Assembly (NCBI GenBank): GCA_016793565.1
Contig: JAEUMA010000177.1
Location: 1 to 7,700 of the forward strand
Direction of reading: 5' to 3'
DNA: 7,700 bases
Source: Rhizobiaceae bacterium
GTDB lineage: Bacteria > Pseudomonadota > Alphaproteobacteria > Rhizobiales > Rhizobiaceae
Part shown: piece by piece, positions 1-6,542 of the stretch
How positions within the stretch are numbered: position 1 is the stretch's first letter
Layout of the letters: each line of letters starts with the position of its first letter
The notes under the pieces: generated by a model
Seen by the model: the letters and a program-made list of their open reading frames with translations, nothing else
The model's database searches: none
Told to the model about the DNA's origin: nothing
Program-made: the position numbers and the translations under genes

Positions 1-6
1 ATCGCC

Positions 7-1089
7 TCAAGCCTCCACTACCAGCGTCTCCACCGAGGAGATCGTCGGCAGATGCTGGGCCACCGCCGTCCAGCTGTCGCCCTCGTCGGCGCTGGCGTAG
101 AGCGCGCCCGAATTCGTGCCGAAATAGACGCCGGCCGGTTCCAGCCGGTCGGTCGCCATCGCCTGGCGCAGCACGCCGAAGAAGGCGGTTTCCTGCGGCA
201 GGCCGGCCCGCATGTCCCGCCAGGTGGCGCCGCCGTCGCGGGTGCGCCAGACGGCGGCCTTGCCCTCCGGCACGAAGCGGCCTGCCGAATCGCCGTTGAG
301 CGGCAGCAGGAACAGCGTCTCCGGGTCGCGCGGATGCGCCGCCGCCGGAAAGCCGAAGCTCGACGGCAGGCCGTCCTCGATGCTGTCCCAGGCGCGGCCG
401 CCATCGTCGCTGCGATACATGCCGCAATGGTTCTGCTGGTAGAGCCGGCCGCCTCCGCCCGGCGCCATCACCAGGCAGTGCACGCACTGACCGAATTCGG
501 GATAGCGCTGGTCGTCGGGCATGTAGTCGGCGCGCGTGCCGCGGTTGCGCGGCTCCCAGGTCTTGCCCCCGTCGGCCGAGTGGAATACGCCGGCCGACGA
601 GATGCCGACCCAGATGCGGTCGTGGTCGCTGGGGTCAATCACCAGCGAATGCAGGATCAGGCCCGCCCCGCCCGGGTTCCAGAGCGGGCGCGTCGGATGC
701 TCCTGCAGACCGGAGACGTGCGAAAAACTCTCGCCGCGGTCGTCGCTGCGGAACAGCCCCGCCGGCTGCACGCCGGCATAGAGACTGCCGTTGCTCACCG
801 CCACGCTCCACACCGACTTCACCGGCTCCTGGCCCGTGTCATAGGCGATGCCGGCGCTCGAATGCGTCCAGGTCTCGCCGAGATCGGTCGACTTCCACAC
901 CGCCGGCCCGAACCATTCGTTGCCGCCGCCGGCATAGATTGCGCCGGTCGCCGGGTCGGCGACGACATGGTTGATCGGCCAGGTGTTGCAGTAAGGGCCG
1001 CGCAGCGACCAGTCGCGGCGGGCGGCATCGCTCTCGGCGATGAACACGCCCTTCTTGGTGCCCAGAAGAATAAGCACTTTCTCGGCCAT
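7..1089 (-). CDS. Cytosolic Asp-box (BNR) beta-propeller protein, sialidase-like fold, function unknown
   Basis: The product is 360 residues and the gene is complete, ending in TGA at the left edge. It has six Asp-box motifs (S/T-x-D-x-G-x-T/S-W/F) at residues 67-74, 115-122, 171-178, 227-234, 283-290 and 333-340, which mark a beta-propeller of the BNR/WD40/YVTN type. The N-terminus, with LLGTKKGVF at residues 8-16, resembles the family often auto-named exo-alpha-sialidase. There is no signal peptide, and I see neither the sialidase F/YRIP box nor a recognisable arginine triad, so sialidase activity is doubtful; a cytosolic binding or scaffold role is equally possible. The ATG at 1089 is chosen because GGAGGA lies about 9 nt upstream. 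A longer reading to 1359 would overlap the end of the ThDP enzyme gene in a composition-driven Arg-rich extension. It lies 85 bp after that enzyme on the same strand and may be co-transcribed. The fold is near certain; the function is not. Confidence 0.9.
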   Translation of the reverse strand: MAEKVLILLGTKKGVFIAESDAARRDWSLRGPYCNTWPINHVVADPATGAIYAGGGNEWFGPAVWKSTDLGETWTHSSAGIAYDTGQEPVKSVWSVAVSNGSLYAGVQPAGLFRSDDRGESFSHVSGLQEHPTRPLWNPGGAGLILHSLVIDPSDHDRIWVGISSAGVFHSADGGKTWEPRNRGTRADYMPDDQRYPEFGQCVHCLVMAPGGGGRLYQQNHCGMYRSDDGGRAWDSIEDGLPSSFGFPAAAHPRDPETLFLLPLNGDSAGRFVPEGKAAVWRTRDGGATWRDMRAGLPQETAFFGVLRQAMATDRLEPAGVYFGTNSGALYASADEGDSWTAVAQHLPTISSVETLVVEA

Positions 1090-1111
1090 GACCGTATCCT
1101 CCAGCGATCCG

Positions 1112-1155
1112 TCGTCCCCCAAGGACGATGGTGCCGCAGGCGTTCCGACAACGCC
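1112..1155 (-). other. Two short hairpins in the gap before the propeller gene
   Basis: Two perfect 6-bp inverted repeats lie between the ThDP enzyme stop and the propeller start. One has arms GGCGTT (1139-1144) and AACGCC (1150-1155); the other has arms TCGTCC (1112-1117) and GGACGA (1123-1128). Each has a 5-nt loop. Neither is followed by a T-run on the minus strand, so they are not standard intrinsic terminators. They could slow transcription, stabilise mRNA ends, or be chance in G+C-rich DNA. Confidence 0.25.
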
Positions 1156-1174
1156 ATGAAAATTTTTGCGCCGG

Positions 1175-2851
1175 TCAGCCTTTCCTGGCCAGCGCCTGCG
1201 CGGAAATCTGGTCGAGGGTGCGGGCCGGCGTGATCGCCTGCGGGTCGAGCAGGCAGTGCAGGATGGCCGGCTTGCCCGAGGCCAGCGCCCGTTCGAATGC
1301 CGGCGCGAATTCCTCCGTCGCCTCGACACGCTCGCCATGGCCGCCGAATGCGCGTGCATAGGCGGCGAAGTCGGGATTGGTCAGCTTCGTCGCCGAGATG
1401 CGGTGCGGATAGTGCGTCTCCTGGTGCATGCGGATGGTGCCGTACATGCCGTTGTCGATCACCACAACAATGACGGCGATGCCGTGCTGCACGGCGGTGG
1501 CGAACTCCTGGCCGTTCATCAGGAAACAGCCGTCGCCGGCCAGCGAGACCACGATCCGGTCCGGATGCTGGCGCTTTGCCATCACCGAGGACGGAACGCC
1601 GTAGCCCATCGAGCCGCTGGTCGGCGCGAGCTGCGAGGCGAAGCGGCGGAAGCGATAATATCGGTGGATCCAGCCGGCATAGTTGCCGGCCCCGTTGCAG
1701 ATGATGCTGTCGGCGGGCAGACGCTCGCGCAGCCAGCACATCGCCTCGCCATACTGGAAGCGGCCGGGCAGCGTCGAGGGCGTCTGCGACCAGGCCAGAT
1801 AGTCCTCATGCGCGGCTGCGGCTTCGGCGCCGTTGCGCTGCGCCCGCGGCGCGTTCGTGGCGAAAGCCTCGGCGAAAGCCGAGGGCGTCGCCTGGATCGC
1901 CAGAGCCGGCTGGTAAACGCGGCCGAGTTCGCCGGCGTCCGGGTGGATATGCACCAGCGTCTGGCGCGGGCTCGGAATGTCGAGCAGTTCGTAGGACTGC
2001 GACGGCATCTCCGACAGGCGTCCGCCGATCAGCAGCAGCAGGTCGGCATCGCGCGCACGCGCGGCCAGTTTGGGATTGGGGCCGATGCCGATGTCGCCGG
2101 CGAAGTTCGGATGGTCGGCGGGAAAGAGATGCGTGCGGCGGAAGGAAGTGGCGACCGGCAGCGCGTGCGCCTCGGCGATCCGCTGCATCGAAGCGCAGGC
2201 TTCCTCCGACCAGCGCGAGCCGCCGAGAATGGCCAGCGGCCTTTCCGCGCCGGCCAGCATTCCGGCCAGGCGGTCGAGGTCGGCCGCACCGGCATGAACT
2301 TCCGCGGGCTCCACGCGCGGCGCGTTCGCGACCTCGGCCGTCTCGACCAGCATATCCTCCGGCAGCGCGATCACCACCGGGCCGGGCCTTCCCTGCGTGG
2401 CCACGCGGAAGGCGCGCGCGACGATCTCCGGCAGGCGGGCGGCGCTGTCGGCCTCGACCGCCCACTTGGCCATCGAGCCGAACACGCCGGCGTAGTCGAG
2501 TTCCTGGAAGGCCTCGCGTCCGCGCATGCCGCGCTCGACCTGGCCGACGAACAGGATCATCGGCGTGGAATCCTGCATCGCGATGTGCACGCCGTGACTG
2601 GCGTTTGTGGCGCCGGGCCCGCGTGTCACGAAGCAGATGCCCGGCCGGCCGGTCAGCTTGCCGTAAGCCTCCGCCATCATCGCCGCGCCGCCTTCGTTGC
2701 GGCACACCAGCACGTCGATCGATGCGTCGTGCAGCGCGTCGAGCACCGCGAGATAGCTTTCGCCGGGAACGCAGGTCAGCCTGTCGACACCCTGCGCGAT
2801 CAGCTGGTCCACGAGTATTCGGCCGCCCGTCCGTGCCGCGCCCTTGCTCAT
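1175..2851 (-). CDS. Thiamine-diphosphate-dependent enzyme, acetolactate-synthase superfamily
   Basis: The 558-residue product has the usual full length and three-domain layout of ThDP enzymes of the IlvB/POX/benzoylformate decarboxylase superfamily. The N-terminal pyrimidine-binding domain spans about 1-170. Its cofactor-activating glutamate is E53 in RNEGGAAMMAEAYG, followed by TRGPGATN at 76-83 and a DSTP/GQVE segment at 94-106. A central Rossmann-like domain (about 185-330) contains LAILGGSRW and LLLLIGGRLSE. The C-terminal diphosphate-binding domain carries GDG at 439-441 and N467 of the GDG-x(25)-N metal motif, continuing into GMYGTIRMHQ. I do not recognise the catalytic signatures of true acetolactate synthase large subunits, and no ilvN-like small subunit follows, so a biosynthetic IlvB role is unlikely. 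A 2-oxo-acid decarboxylase or carboligase of unknown substrate is the safest reading. The ATG at 2851 is the first ATG; an upstream TTG at 2911 is less likely. The ribosome site is weak (GGGAT, GAG). The gene lies 76 bp after the DMT protein gene. Confidence 0.93.
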   Translation of the reverse strand: MSKGAARTGGRILVDQLIAQGVDRLTCVPGESYLAVLDALHDASIDVLVCRNEGGAAMMAEAYGKLTGRPGICFVTRGPGATNASHGVHIAMQDSTPMILFVGQVERGMRGREAFQELDYAGVFGSMAKWAVEADSAARLPEIVARAFRVATQGRPGPVVIALPEDMLVETAEVANAPRVEPAEVHAGAADLDRLAGMLAGAERPLAILGGSRWSEEACASMQRIAEAHALPVATSFRRTHLFPADHPNFAGDIGIGPNPKLAARARDADLLLLIGGRLSEMPSQSYELLDIPSPRQTLVHIHPDAGELGRVYQPALAIQATPSAFAEAFATNAPRAQRNGAEAAAAHEDYLAWSQTPSTLPGRFQYGEAMCWLRERLPADSIICNGAGNYAGWIHRYYRFRRFASQLAPTSGSMGYGVPSSVMAKRQHPDRIVVSLAGDGCFLMNGQEFATAVQHGIAVIVVVIDNGMYGTIRMHQETHYPHRISATKLTNPDFAAYARAFGGHGERVEATEEFAPAFERALASGKPAILHCLLDPQAITPARTLDQISAQALARKG

Positions 2852-2927
2852 CGTCTCGATCCCGTTGGAATATGCTGGCGGAGGGCTTAGCCCATTTCGA
2901 TGCCGGCGCAAATCGCGCGCACCGCAG

Positions 2928-3266
2928 CTACTTGCCGGCCAGCGCTGGTCCGAGCGTGATCAGGGCGACGGAGACCACCGCAAGCCCGATGCCCACGCCC
3001 TGCACCACGCCCAGCCGCTCGCCGAAATAGGCGAGCGCAACGATATTGACGGCCACCAGCTGGATGACGGCCGAAAGGCTGAACGCGGTGGCCATGCCGA
3101 ATTCGCGGATCAGCCGCAGCATGATGAGGTTGCCCGCCGTATAGAGGGCGAGCGTAAGCACGAGCTTGCCCAGACCCGGCTGCACGGCCCAGGACTTGGC
3201 GCTGGTCGCCGCCAGAAGAAAGATGACCGTCGAGACGGCAAGCTGCGCCAGACCGCTGAAGCTCAC
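2928..3266 (-). CDS. Four-helix DMT-superfamily membrane protein (EamA/SMR-like)
   Basis: The 112-residue inner-membrane protein has four hydrophobic segments at about residues 5-23, 32-52, 60-80 and 87-108. The element AYFGERLGVVQGVGIGLAVVSVALI at 79-103 is the typical helix-3/helix-4 junction of EamA and small-multidrug-resistance proteins. Length and layout match the half-size members of the drug/metabolite transporter superfamily, which work as dimers. Aligned by eye with EmrE, the essential helix-1 glutamate (Glu14) falls on a threonine (T13), so classic proton-coupled cationic-drug export is not supported; a small-metabolite or lipid-carrier role is possible. The start is GTG (cac at 3264-3266), chosen because a strong GGGGGGAG ribosome site lies 7 nt upstream and no ATG is suitably placed. 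It sits between mucR (107 bp upstream) and the ThDP enzyme (76 bp downstream), all on the minus strand. The family is confident; the substrate is unknown. Confidence 0.85.
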   Translation of the reverse strand: MSFSGLAQLAVSTVIFLLAATSAKSWAVQPGLGKLVLTLALYTAGNLIMLRLIREFGMATAFSLSAVIQLVAVNIVALAYFGERLGVVQGVGIGLAVVSVALITLGPALAGK

Positions 3267-3340
3267 GGATGCGCTCCCCCCAGATCAACTGTTCCCGGTA
3301 CGACGAGGGCGCGGCTTTCGCCACGCCCCTTCATGCCGGC

Positions 3341-3359
3341 TGCCGGGTCTGTCCCGGCA
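3341..3359 (-). terminator. Hairpin 14 bp after mucR stop, possible terminator
   Basis: A perfect 7-bp stem with arms TGCCGGG (3341-3347) and CCCGGCA (3353-3359) and a 5-nt loop lies just past the mucR stop codon. A competing pairing exists between ATGCCGG (3333-3339) and CCGGCAT (3354-3360). No T-run follows on the minus strand, so termination may be partial and read-through into the DMT gene is possible. Confidence 0.35.
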
Positions 3360-3373
3360 TGGTGGTGACGCTG

Positions 3374-3829
3374 TCAGGCCGCGACCTTCTTGCGGCCACG
3401 CTTGGCCGGCGCCGGCTCCGGCTCCTTGGCCTTGCGGCCGAGGCCCATCGACTTGGCGAGCGCCGAGCGCGTAGCGGCATAGTTCGGAGCGACCATCGGG
3501 TAGTCGGCCGGCAGGCCCCACTTGGCGCGATATTCGTCGGGCGTGAGGCCATAGTGGACGCCGAGGTGGCGCTTCAGAGACTTGAACTTCTTGCCGTCCT
3601 CGAGGCAGACGATGTATTCCGGCGTCACCGATTTCTTGATCGGCACGGCCGGCTTCAGCGGCTCCACCACCTCCACCTTCTCCCCGCCAGCGACGCCCTT
3701 GAGCGACGCGAAGACCTGCCCGATCAGCGCCGGCAGATCGGCGGCAGGCACCGGATTGTTCGACACATAGGCCGCCACCACGTCGGCGGTCAGGGCAATG
3801 ATGTCATCGGAAGGTGTCTCGTCGCTCAC
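3374..3829 (-). CDS. mucR: MucR/Ros-family zinc-finger transcriptional regulator
   Basis: The 151-residue protein is a cytoplasmic DNA-binding regulator of the MucR/Ros family, which in rhizobia and Brucella controls exopolysaccharide, motility, virulence and its own gene. The N-terminal part (about 8-45) is hydrophobic and matches the oligomerisation region of H-NS-like MucR proteins. The finger lies at 75-92: C75-x2-D78-x9-H88-x3-H92, within CLEDGKKFKSLKRHL. It is followed by LTPDEYRAKWGLPADYPMVAPNYA, a family hallmark. The second zinc cysteine is replaced by Asp, as in many MucR and Ml proteins, so this is a normal variant and not damage. The C-terminal tail ends in KRGRKKVAA, a basic AT-hook-like stretch. 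The start is GTG (cac at 3827-3829); a TAA lies in frame ten codons upstream and no ATG fits. The ribosome site is weak (GCGAG). A long leader rich in AT-steps upstream suggests autoregulation. Confidence 0.95.
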   Translation of the reverse strand: MSDETPSDDIIALTADVVAAYVSNNPVPAADLPALIGQVFASLKGVAGGEKVEVVEPLKPAVPIKKSVTPEYIVCLEDGKKFKSLKRHLGVHYGLTPDEYRAKWGLPADYPMVAPNYAATRSALAKSMGLGRKAKEPEPAPAKRGRKKVAA

Positions 3830-4249
3830 TTCAGTCTCGCTTTCGGGAATCGTGTTGCCTTATTTTAGCGCTCGCTTGGTTATCGCCCTTTGGACGCCTT
3901 GGCAATATCGAATACTGAGAAAATGCGGCGAGATTAATATTGCCGGGAATTCCGGCACAAGTTTCGCAATCGATCGGCCCGGCAATAGCGCGCTATACAA
4001 GCCATATTGGGCCAAACGGCCGATGTAGCGCCGGGTGCCTTTCCAGTATTGCACGCAAGACAGGCTGAGGTCGGCGCCGTCGGATCGCCGGTCAGAGTTC
4101 GTTTGGCCGCGACCTGCAATGATCGTTTCAGCGGCTCTTTCACAGACCGGCAAATCCCTGCCCGAGCCGCGGTTGTGGCCGCCCCGCGCCCGCGCTTGGC
4201 TTTCGGCCTTGCCCCGTTCAACAACGTCGGAAGATGCCTGGTGGCCAAG
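3830..4249 (-). promoter_or_regulatory. Long mucR leader/promoter region without a credible gene
   Basis: About 420 bp separate the MFS terminator from the mucR start. I find no convincing coding sequence: the minus-strand reading frame at 3860-4153 (97 codons) has no recognisable domain or good ribosome site. The stretch 3855-4015 is clearly richer in A+T than its surroundings, with TATTTTA, TTAATATT and AATATCGAATA runs. No clean -35/-10 pair could be fixed. In alphaproteobacteria MucR binds AT-rich sites with T-A steps and represses its own gene, so this is the expected place for the promoter and autorepression sites; that assignment is inference. Confidence 0.55.
3901..3957. promoter_or_regulatory. 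Inverted repeats upstream of mucR, candidate operator cluster
   Basis: GGCAATAT (3901-3908) and ATATTGCC (3937-3944) are a perfect 8-bp inverted pair with centres 36 bp apart. Overlapping the second arm is the 17-bp dyad TGCCGGGAATTCCGGCA (3941-3957), with 6-bp arms. Related copies follow: GGCAATAG (3981-3988), ATATTGGG (4004-4011) and GTATTGCA (4046-4053), plus the 12-bp palindrome ATAGCGCGCTAT (3985-3996). The cluster lies about 70-225 bp before the mucR start and is a candidate binding region for MucR or another regulator. Confidence 0.4.
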
Positions 4250-4279
4250 AAAAAACCCCGGCAGCTTTCGCCGCCGGGG
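4250..4279 (-). terminator. Intrinsic terminator of the MFS transporter gene
   Basis: On the minus strand a G+C-rich stem, with arms CCCCGGC (4273-4279, complement strand) and GCCGGGG (4256-4262), is followed directly by six T residues (plus-strand A run 4250-4255). The stem extends by two inner GC pairs across one A-C mismatch to a 4-nt loop. It begins 29 nt after the MFS stop codon. This is a textbook Rho-independent terminator and separates the transporter from mucR. Confidence 0.9.
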
Positions 4280-4308
4280 CTCGCTTCCCGAGCTGAAGGG
4301 ACTTCAGG

Positions 4309-6195
4309 TCAGTCCTTCGCGTGCAGGTCTGTGCCCAGCGTATCGCGGACCAGAAGGGTACCGACGATCAGCGACATCGCGGCGATCGCGATGGGGTACC
4401 AGAGGCCGAAGTAGATGTCTCCGCGGGCAGCACTCATCGCAAATACCGTCGCCGGCAGGAGACCGCCGAACCAGCCGTTGCCGATGTGGTAGGGCAGCGA
4501 CATGCCCGTGTAGCGAATGCGGGTCGGGAACATCTCGACCAGGATCGCAGCGATCGGGCCGTACACCATGGTCACGTAGATCACCAGGATGAACAGGATC
4601 AGGATGATCAACGGCCAGTTCACCCCGGCCGGATCCGCCACCATGGTGAACGCACCGGCATTGGGAATGCTGAAGACGGTGACCTCGGTTGCGCCGGCCG
4701 CGTCCTCGGCGGTGATCAGCTTGTCCTTGATCGCCTGTTCCACCGGAACGGTCGTCTTGTCGCCGGCCCGGATGGCGGCCGCATCGAGGCTGAGCTCCGG
4801 ATTGGCGGTCACGAAGGCGTCTAGCTTCTGGTCTGCGACCTTGGCCGGGCCGCGTACCAGCGGATAGCCGGCATCGTGCAGGGCGAGGTTGACCGACTTG
4901 GCGAAGGCCGCTGTCTTGGCCGCGGCCTGGTCCCCCGCCTCGACGGCGTCGAAGGAGTTGACCGTCTCGCTTCCGATGGTGACCGTTGCCGGCGTACCGG
5001 CCGCAGCGGTCATGACGACGTCGTAGGGAACCGAGTTGCGCGACAGGAAGCCGGTCGCGATGTCGCAGGAAGTTGTGAACTTCGCCGTACCGACCGGATT
5101 GAACTGGAAGTTGCAGTCGCCCGGAGCGGCGGTAACGGTCGCGCGCATGTTCTGCTGCGCCGTGGCGAGCGCCGGGTTGGCTGCCCAGGTCAGGGCCTTG
5201 AAGAGCGGGAAGTAGGTGAAGATCGCCAGCGCCAGGCCGGCCATGATGATCGGCTTGCGGCCTATCTTGTCGGAGAGCCAACCGAACACGACGAAGAAGA
5301 TGGTGCCCAGAGCAAGCGCTATGGCGATCATGATGTTGACCGACACCGCGTCGACCTTCAGCACGTTCTGCAGGAAGAACAGGGCGTAGAACTGGCCCGA
5401 ATACCAGACCACGGCCTGGCCGGCCGTCAGGCCGAACAGCGCGAGCAAGGCGATCTTGGCGTTTTTCCACTGGCCGAAGGCCTCCGACAGGGGAGCCTTC
5501 GATCCCTTGCCCTCTTCCTTCATCTTCTGGAAGGTCGGCGACTCGTTGAGAGACAACCGGATCCAGACCGAGATGCCGAGCAGCACCACCGAAACCAGGA
5601 AGGGTATGCGCCAGCCCCAGGCGGCGAAAGCCTCCTTGGACATGGAGTTCTGAATGAGCAGGATGACGATCAGCGACAGGAACAGGCCGAGCGTGGCCGT
5701 TGTCTGGATCCACGAGGTGTAGAAGCCGCGGCGGTCGTCGGGCGCGTGCTCGGCGACATAGGTGGCCGCACCGCCATATTCGCCGCCGAGCGCCAGGCCC
5801 TGCAGCATGCGTAGCGCGATCAGGATCGCCGGAGCGGCGATACCCCAGGTGGCCGAGCCGGGCAGCAGGCCGACCAGGAAGGTCGACAGGCCCATGATCA
5901 GGATGGTCACCAGGAAGGTGTATTTGCGGCCCACCAGGTCGCCGATGCGGCCGAACACCAGCGCGCCGAACGGCCGCACGAGGAAGCCGGCGGCGAAGGC
6001 CAGCAGCGCGAAGATGTTGCGCGTGGCTTCAGGATACTGGCTGAAGAAGGTGGCGCCGATGAAGGCGGCCAGCGATCCGTAGAGATAGAAGTCGTACCAT
6101 TCGAAGACGGTGCCGAGCGAGGAAGCGAAGATGACCTTCTTTTCCTCGCGGGTCATCTTGCGCGAACCCGCGCCGGCGGTCGATGCTACTGCCAT
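4309..6195 (-). CDS. MFS transporter, metabolite:H+ symporter (MHS) type, with large periplasmic insert
   Basis: The 628-residue inner-membrane secondary transporter belongs to the MHS branch, which carries organic acids, betaines and similar solutes with protons. Family marks are GTVFEWYDFYLYG (28-40, helix 1), the helix 2-3 motif FGRIGDLVGRK (81-91), LQGLALGGEYGGA (131-143), WGWRIPFL (193-200), ESPTF (218-222), its helix 8-9 counterpart GWLSDKIGRK (305-314) and EMFPTRIRYTGMSLPY (554-569). Twelve helices can be placed: nine up to about residue 335, and three from about 527 to 615. Between helices 9 and 10 lies a polar insert of roughly 190 residues (338-526). By topology it should be periplasmic, and it contains two cysteines, C361 and C377. 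MHS members are usually 430-550 residues, so the insert explains the extra length. The ATG at 6195 is chosen because GGGAGGA lies 5 nt upstream; a longer frame reaching 6363 lacks this support. It ends before a strong terminator. The substrate cannot be assigned. Confidence 0.93.
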   Translation of the reverse strand: MAVASTAGAGSRKMTREEKKVIFASSLGTVFEWYDFYLYGSLAAFIGATFFSQYPEATRNIFALLAFAAGFLVRPFGALVFGRIGDLVGRKYTFLVTILIMGLSTFLVGLLPGSATWGIAAPAILIALRMLQGLALGGEYGGAATYVAEHAPDDRRGFYTSWIQTTATLGLFLSLIVILLIQNSMSKEAFAAWGWRIPFLVSVVLLGISVWIRLSLNESPTFQKMKEEGKGSKAPLSEAFGQWKNAKIALLALFGLTAGQAVVWYSGQFYALFFLQNVLKVDAVSVNIMIAIALALGTIFFVVFGWLSDKIGRKPIIMAGLALAIFTYFPLFKALTWAANPALATAQQNMRATVTAAPGDCNFQFNPVGTAKFTTSCDIATGFLSRNSVPYDVVMTAAAGTPATVTIGSETVNSFDAVEAGDQAAAKTAAFAKSVNLALHDAGYPLVRGPAKVADQKLDAFVTANPELSLDAAAIRAGDKTTVPVEQAIKDKLITAEDAAGATEVTVFSIPNAGAFTMVADPAGVNWPLIILILFILVIYVTMVYGPIAAILVEMFPTRIRYTGMSLPYHIGNGWFGGLLPATVFAMSAARGDIYFGLWYPIAIAAMSLIVGTLLVRDTLGTDLHAKD

Positions 6196-6371
6196 ATGGT
6201 TCCTCCCGAGATCCCCCGCAGTGCCGGCGCGCGATATCCCTCGCGCTCCGGCATTGTCGGTCCAGATCTGATTAGAGCCAAATACGGCCTGTAAACACCG
6301 CTGCTTTCGGATCATAAACCTTAGTATGATGGCTCCCGCGCGACGCGGAAGTTCATAAGTCAAGGTCGGCT

Positions 6372-6542
6372 TTACGCAGCCTCGTCATGTTCCTGGTGCA
6401 TATAGCCTTTGTCCATCAGCCAGCGCTCGAGGATGATCTGCACCATCGACGAGACCGAACGGCGGTCGTCCTTGGCGGCCTTCACCAGGGCGTCCTTGAG
6501 GTCGCGTTCGATGCGGAATCCGAGTGGGTTCGTCTTCGACAT
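6372..6542 (-). CDS. Small ribbon-helix-helix domain protein
   Basis: The 56-residue protein is one ribbon-helix-helix (Arc/CopG-like) fold. LGFRIERD at about 7-14 is the strand that pairs in the dimer and inserts in the DNA major groove. The first helix is about 15-25 (LKDALVKAAKD), followed by the R-S-V-S turn at 28-31 and a second helix at about 31-45 (SSMVQIILERWLMDK). The short tail HQEHDEAA is acidic. The ATG at 6542 has AGAAGGAC upstream with good spacing, and the fold begins right after it, so the longer frame up to 6854 is rejected. Such proteins are either small repressors or antitoxins; no toxin-like gene lies next to it, and the next gene on the strand, 176 bp on, is the MFS transporter. 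A local regulator role is possible but unproven. Similar short RHH proteins are, to my knowledge, common in Rhizobiales genomes. Confidence 0.85.
   Translation of the reverse strand: MSKTNPLGFRIERDLKDALVKAAKDDRRSVSSMVQIILERWLMDKGYMHQEHDEAA

Noticed and set aside
52..1233. Long plus-strand frame of 393 codons opposite the propeller gene
   Set aside because: It is antisense to a gene with six clear Asp-boxes and has Arg/Ala/His-rich, domain-free translation typical of shadows in G+C-rich DNA.
1090..1359. N-terminal extension of the propeller protein
   Set aside because: It would overlap the end of the ThDP enzyme, is Arg-rich without a fold, and the ATG at 1089 has a good ribosome site.
1166..2890. 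Plus-strand frame of 574 codons opposite the ThDP enzyme
   Set aside because: The minus strand encodes an intact ThDP enzyme with both cofactor motifs; the plus frame has no recognisable motif.
3374..3829. Missing second zinc cysteine in MucR as a sign of decay
   Set aside because: Cys-x2-Asp is the normal form in many MucR/Ml proteins, and the rest of the protein is intact.
3860..4153. Minus-strand 97-codon frame in the mucR leader
   Set aside because: No domain, no convincing ribosome site, and it overlaps the AT-rich repeat cluster; it is more likely regulatory DNA.
4876..5814. Plus-strand frame of 312 codons opposite the MFS gene
   Set aside because: It is antisense to conserved MFS motifs, and its translation is low-complexity and charged.
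6196..6363. 56-residue N-terminal extension of the MFS transporter
   Set aside because: The helix-1 motif and the strong GGGAGGA site both point to the ATG at 6195.
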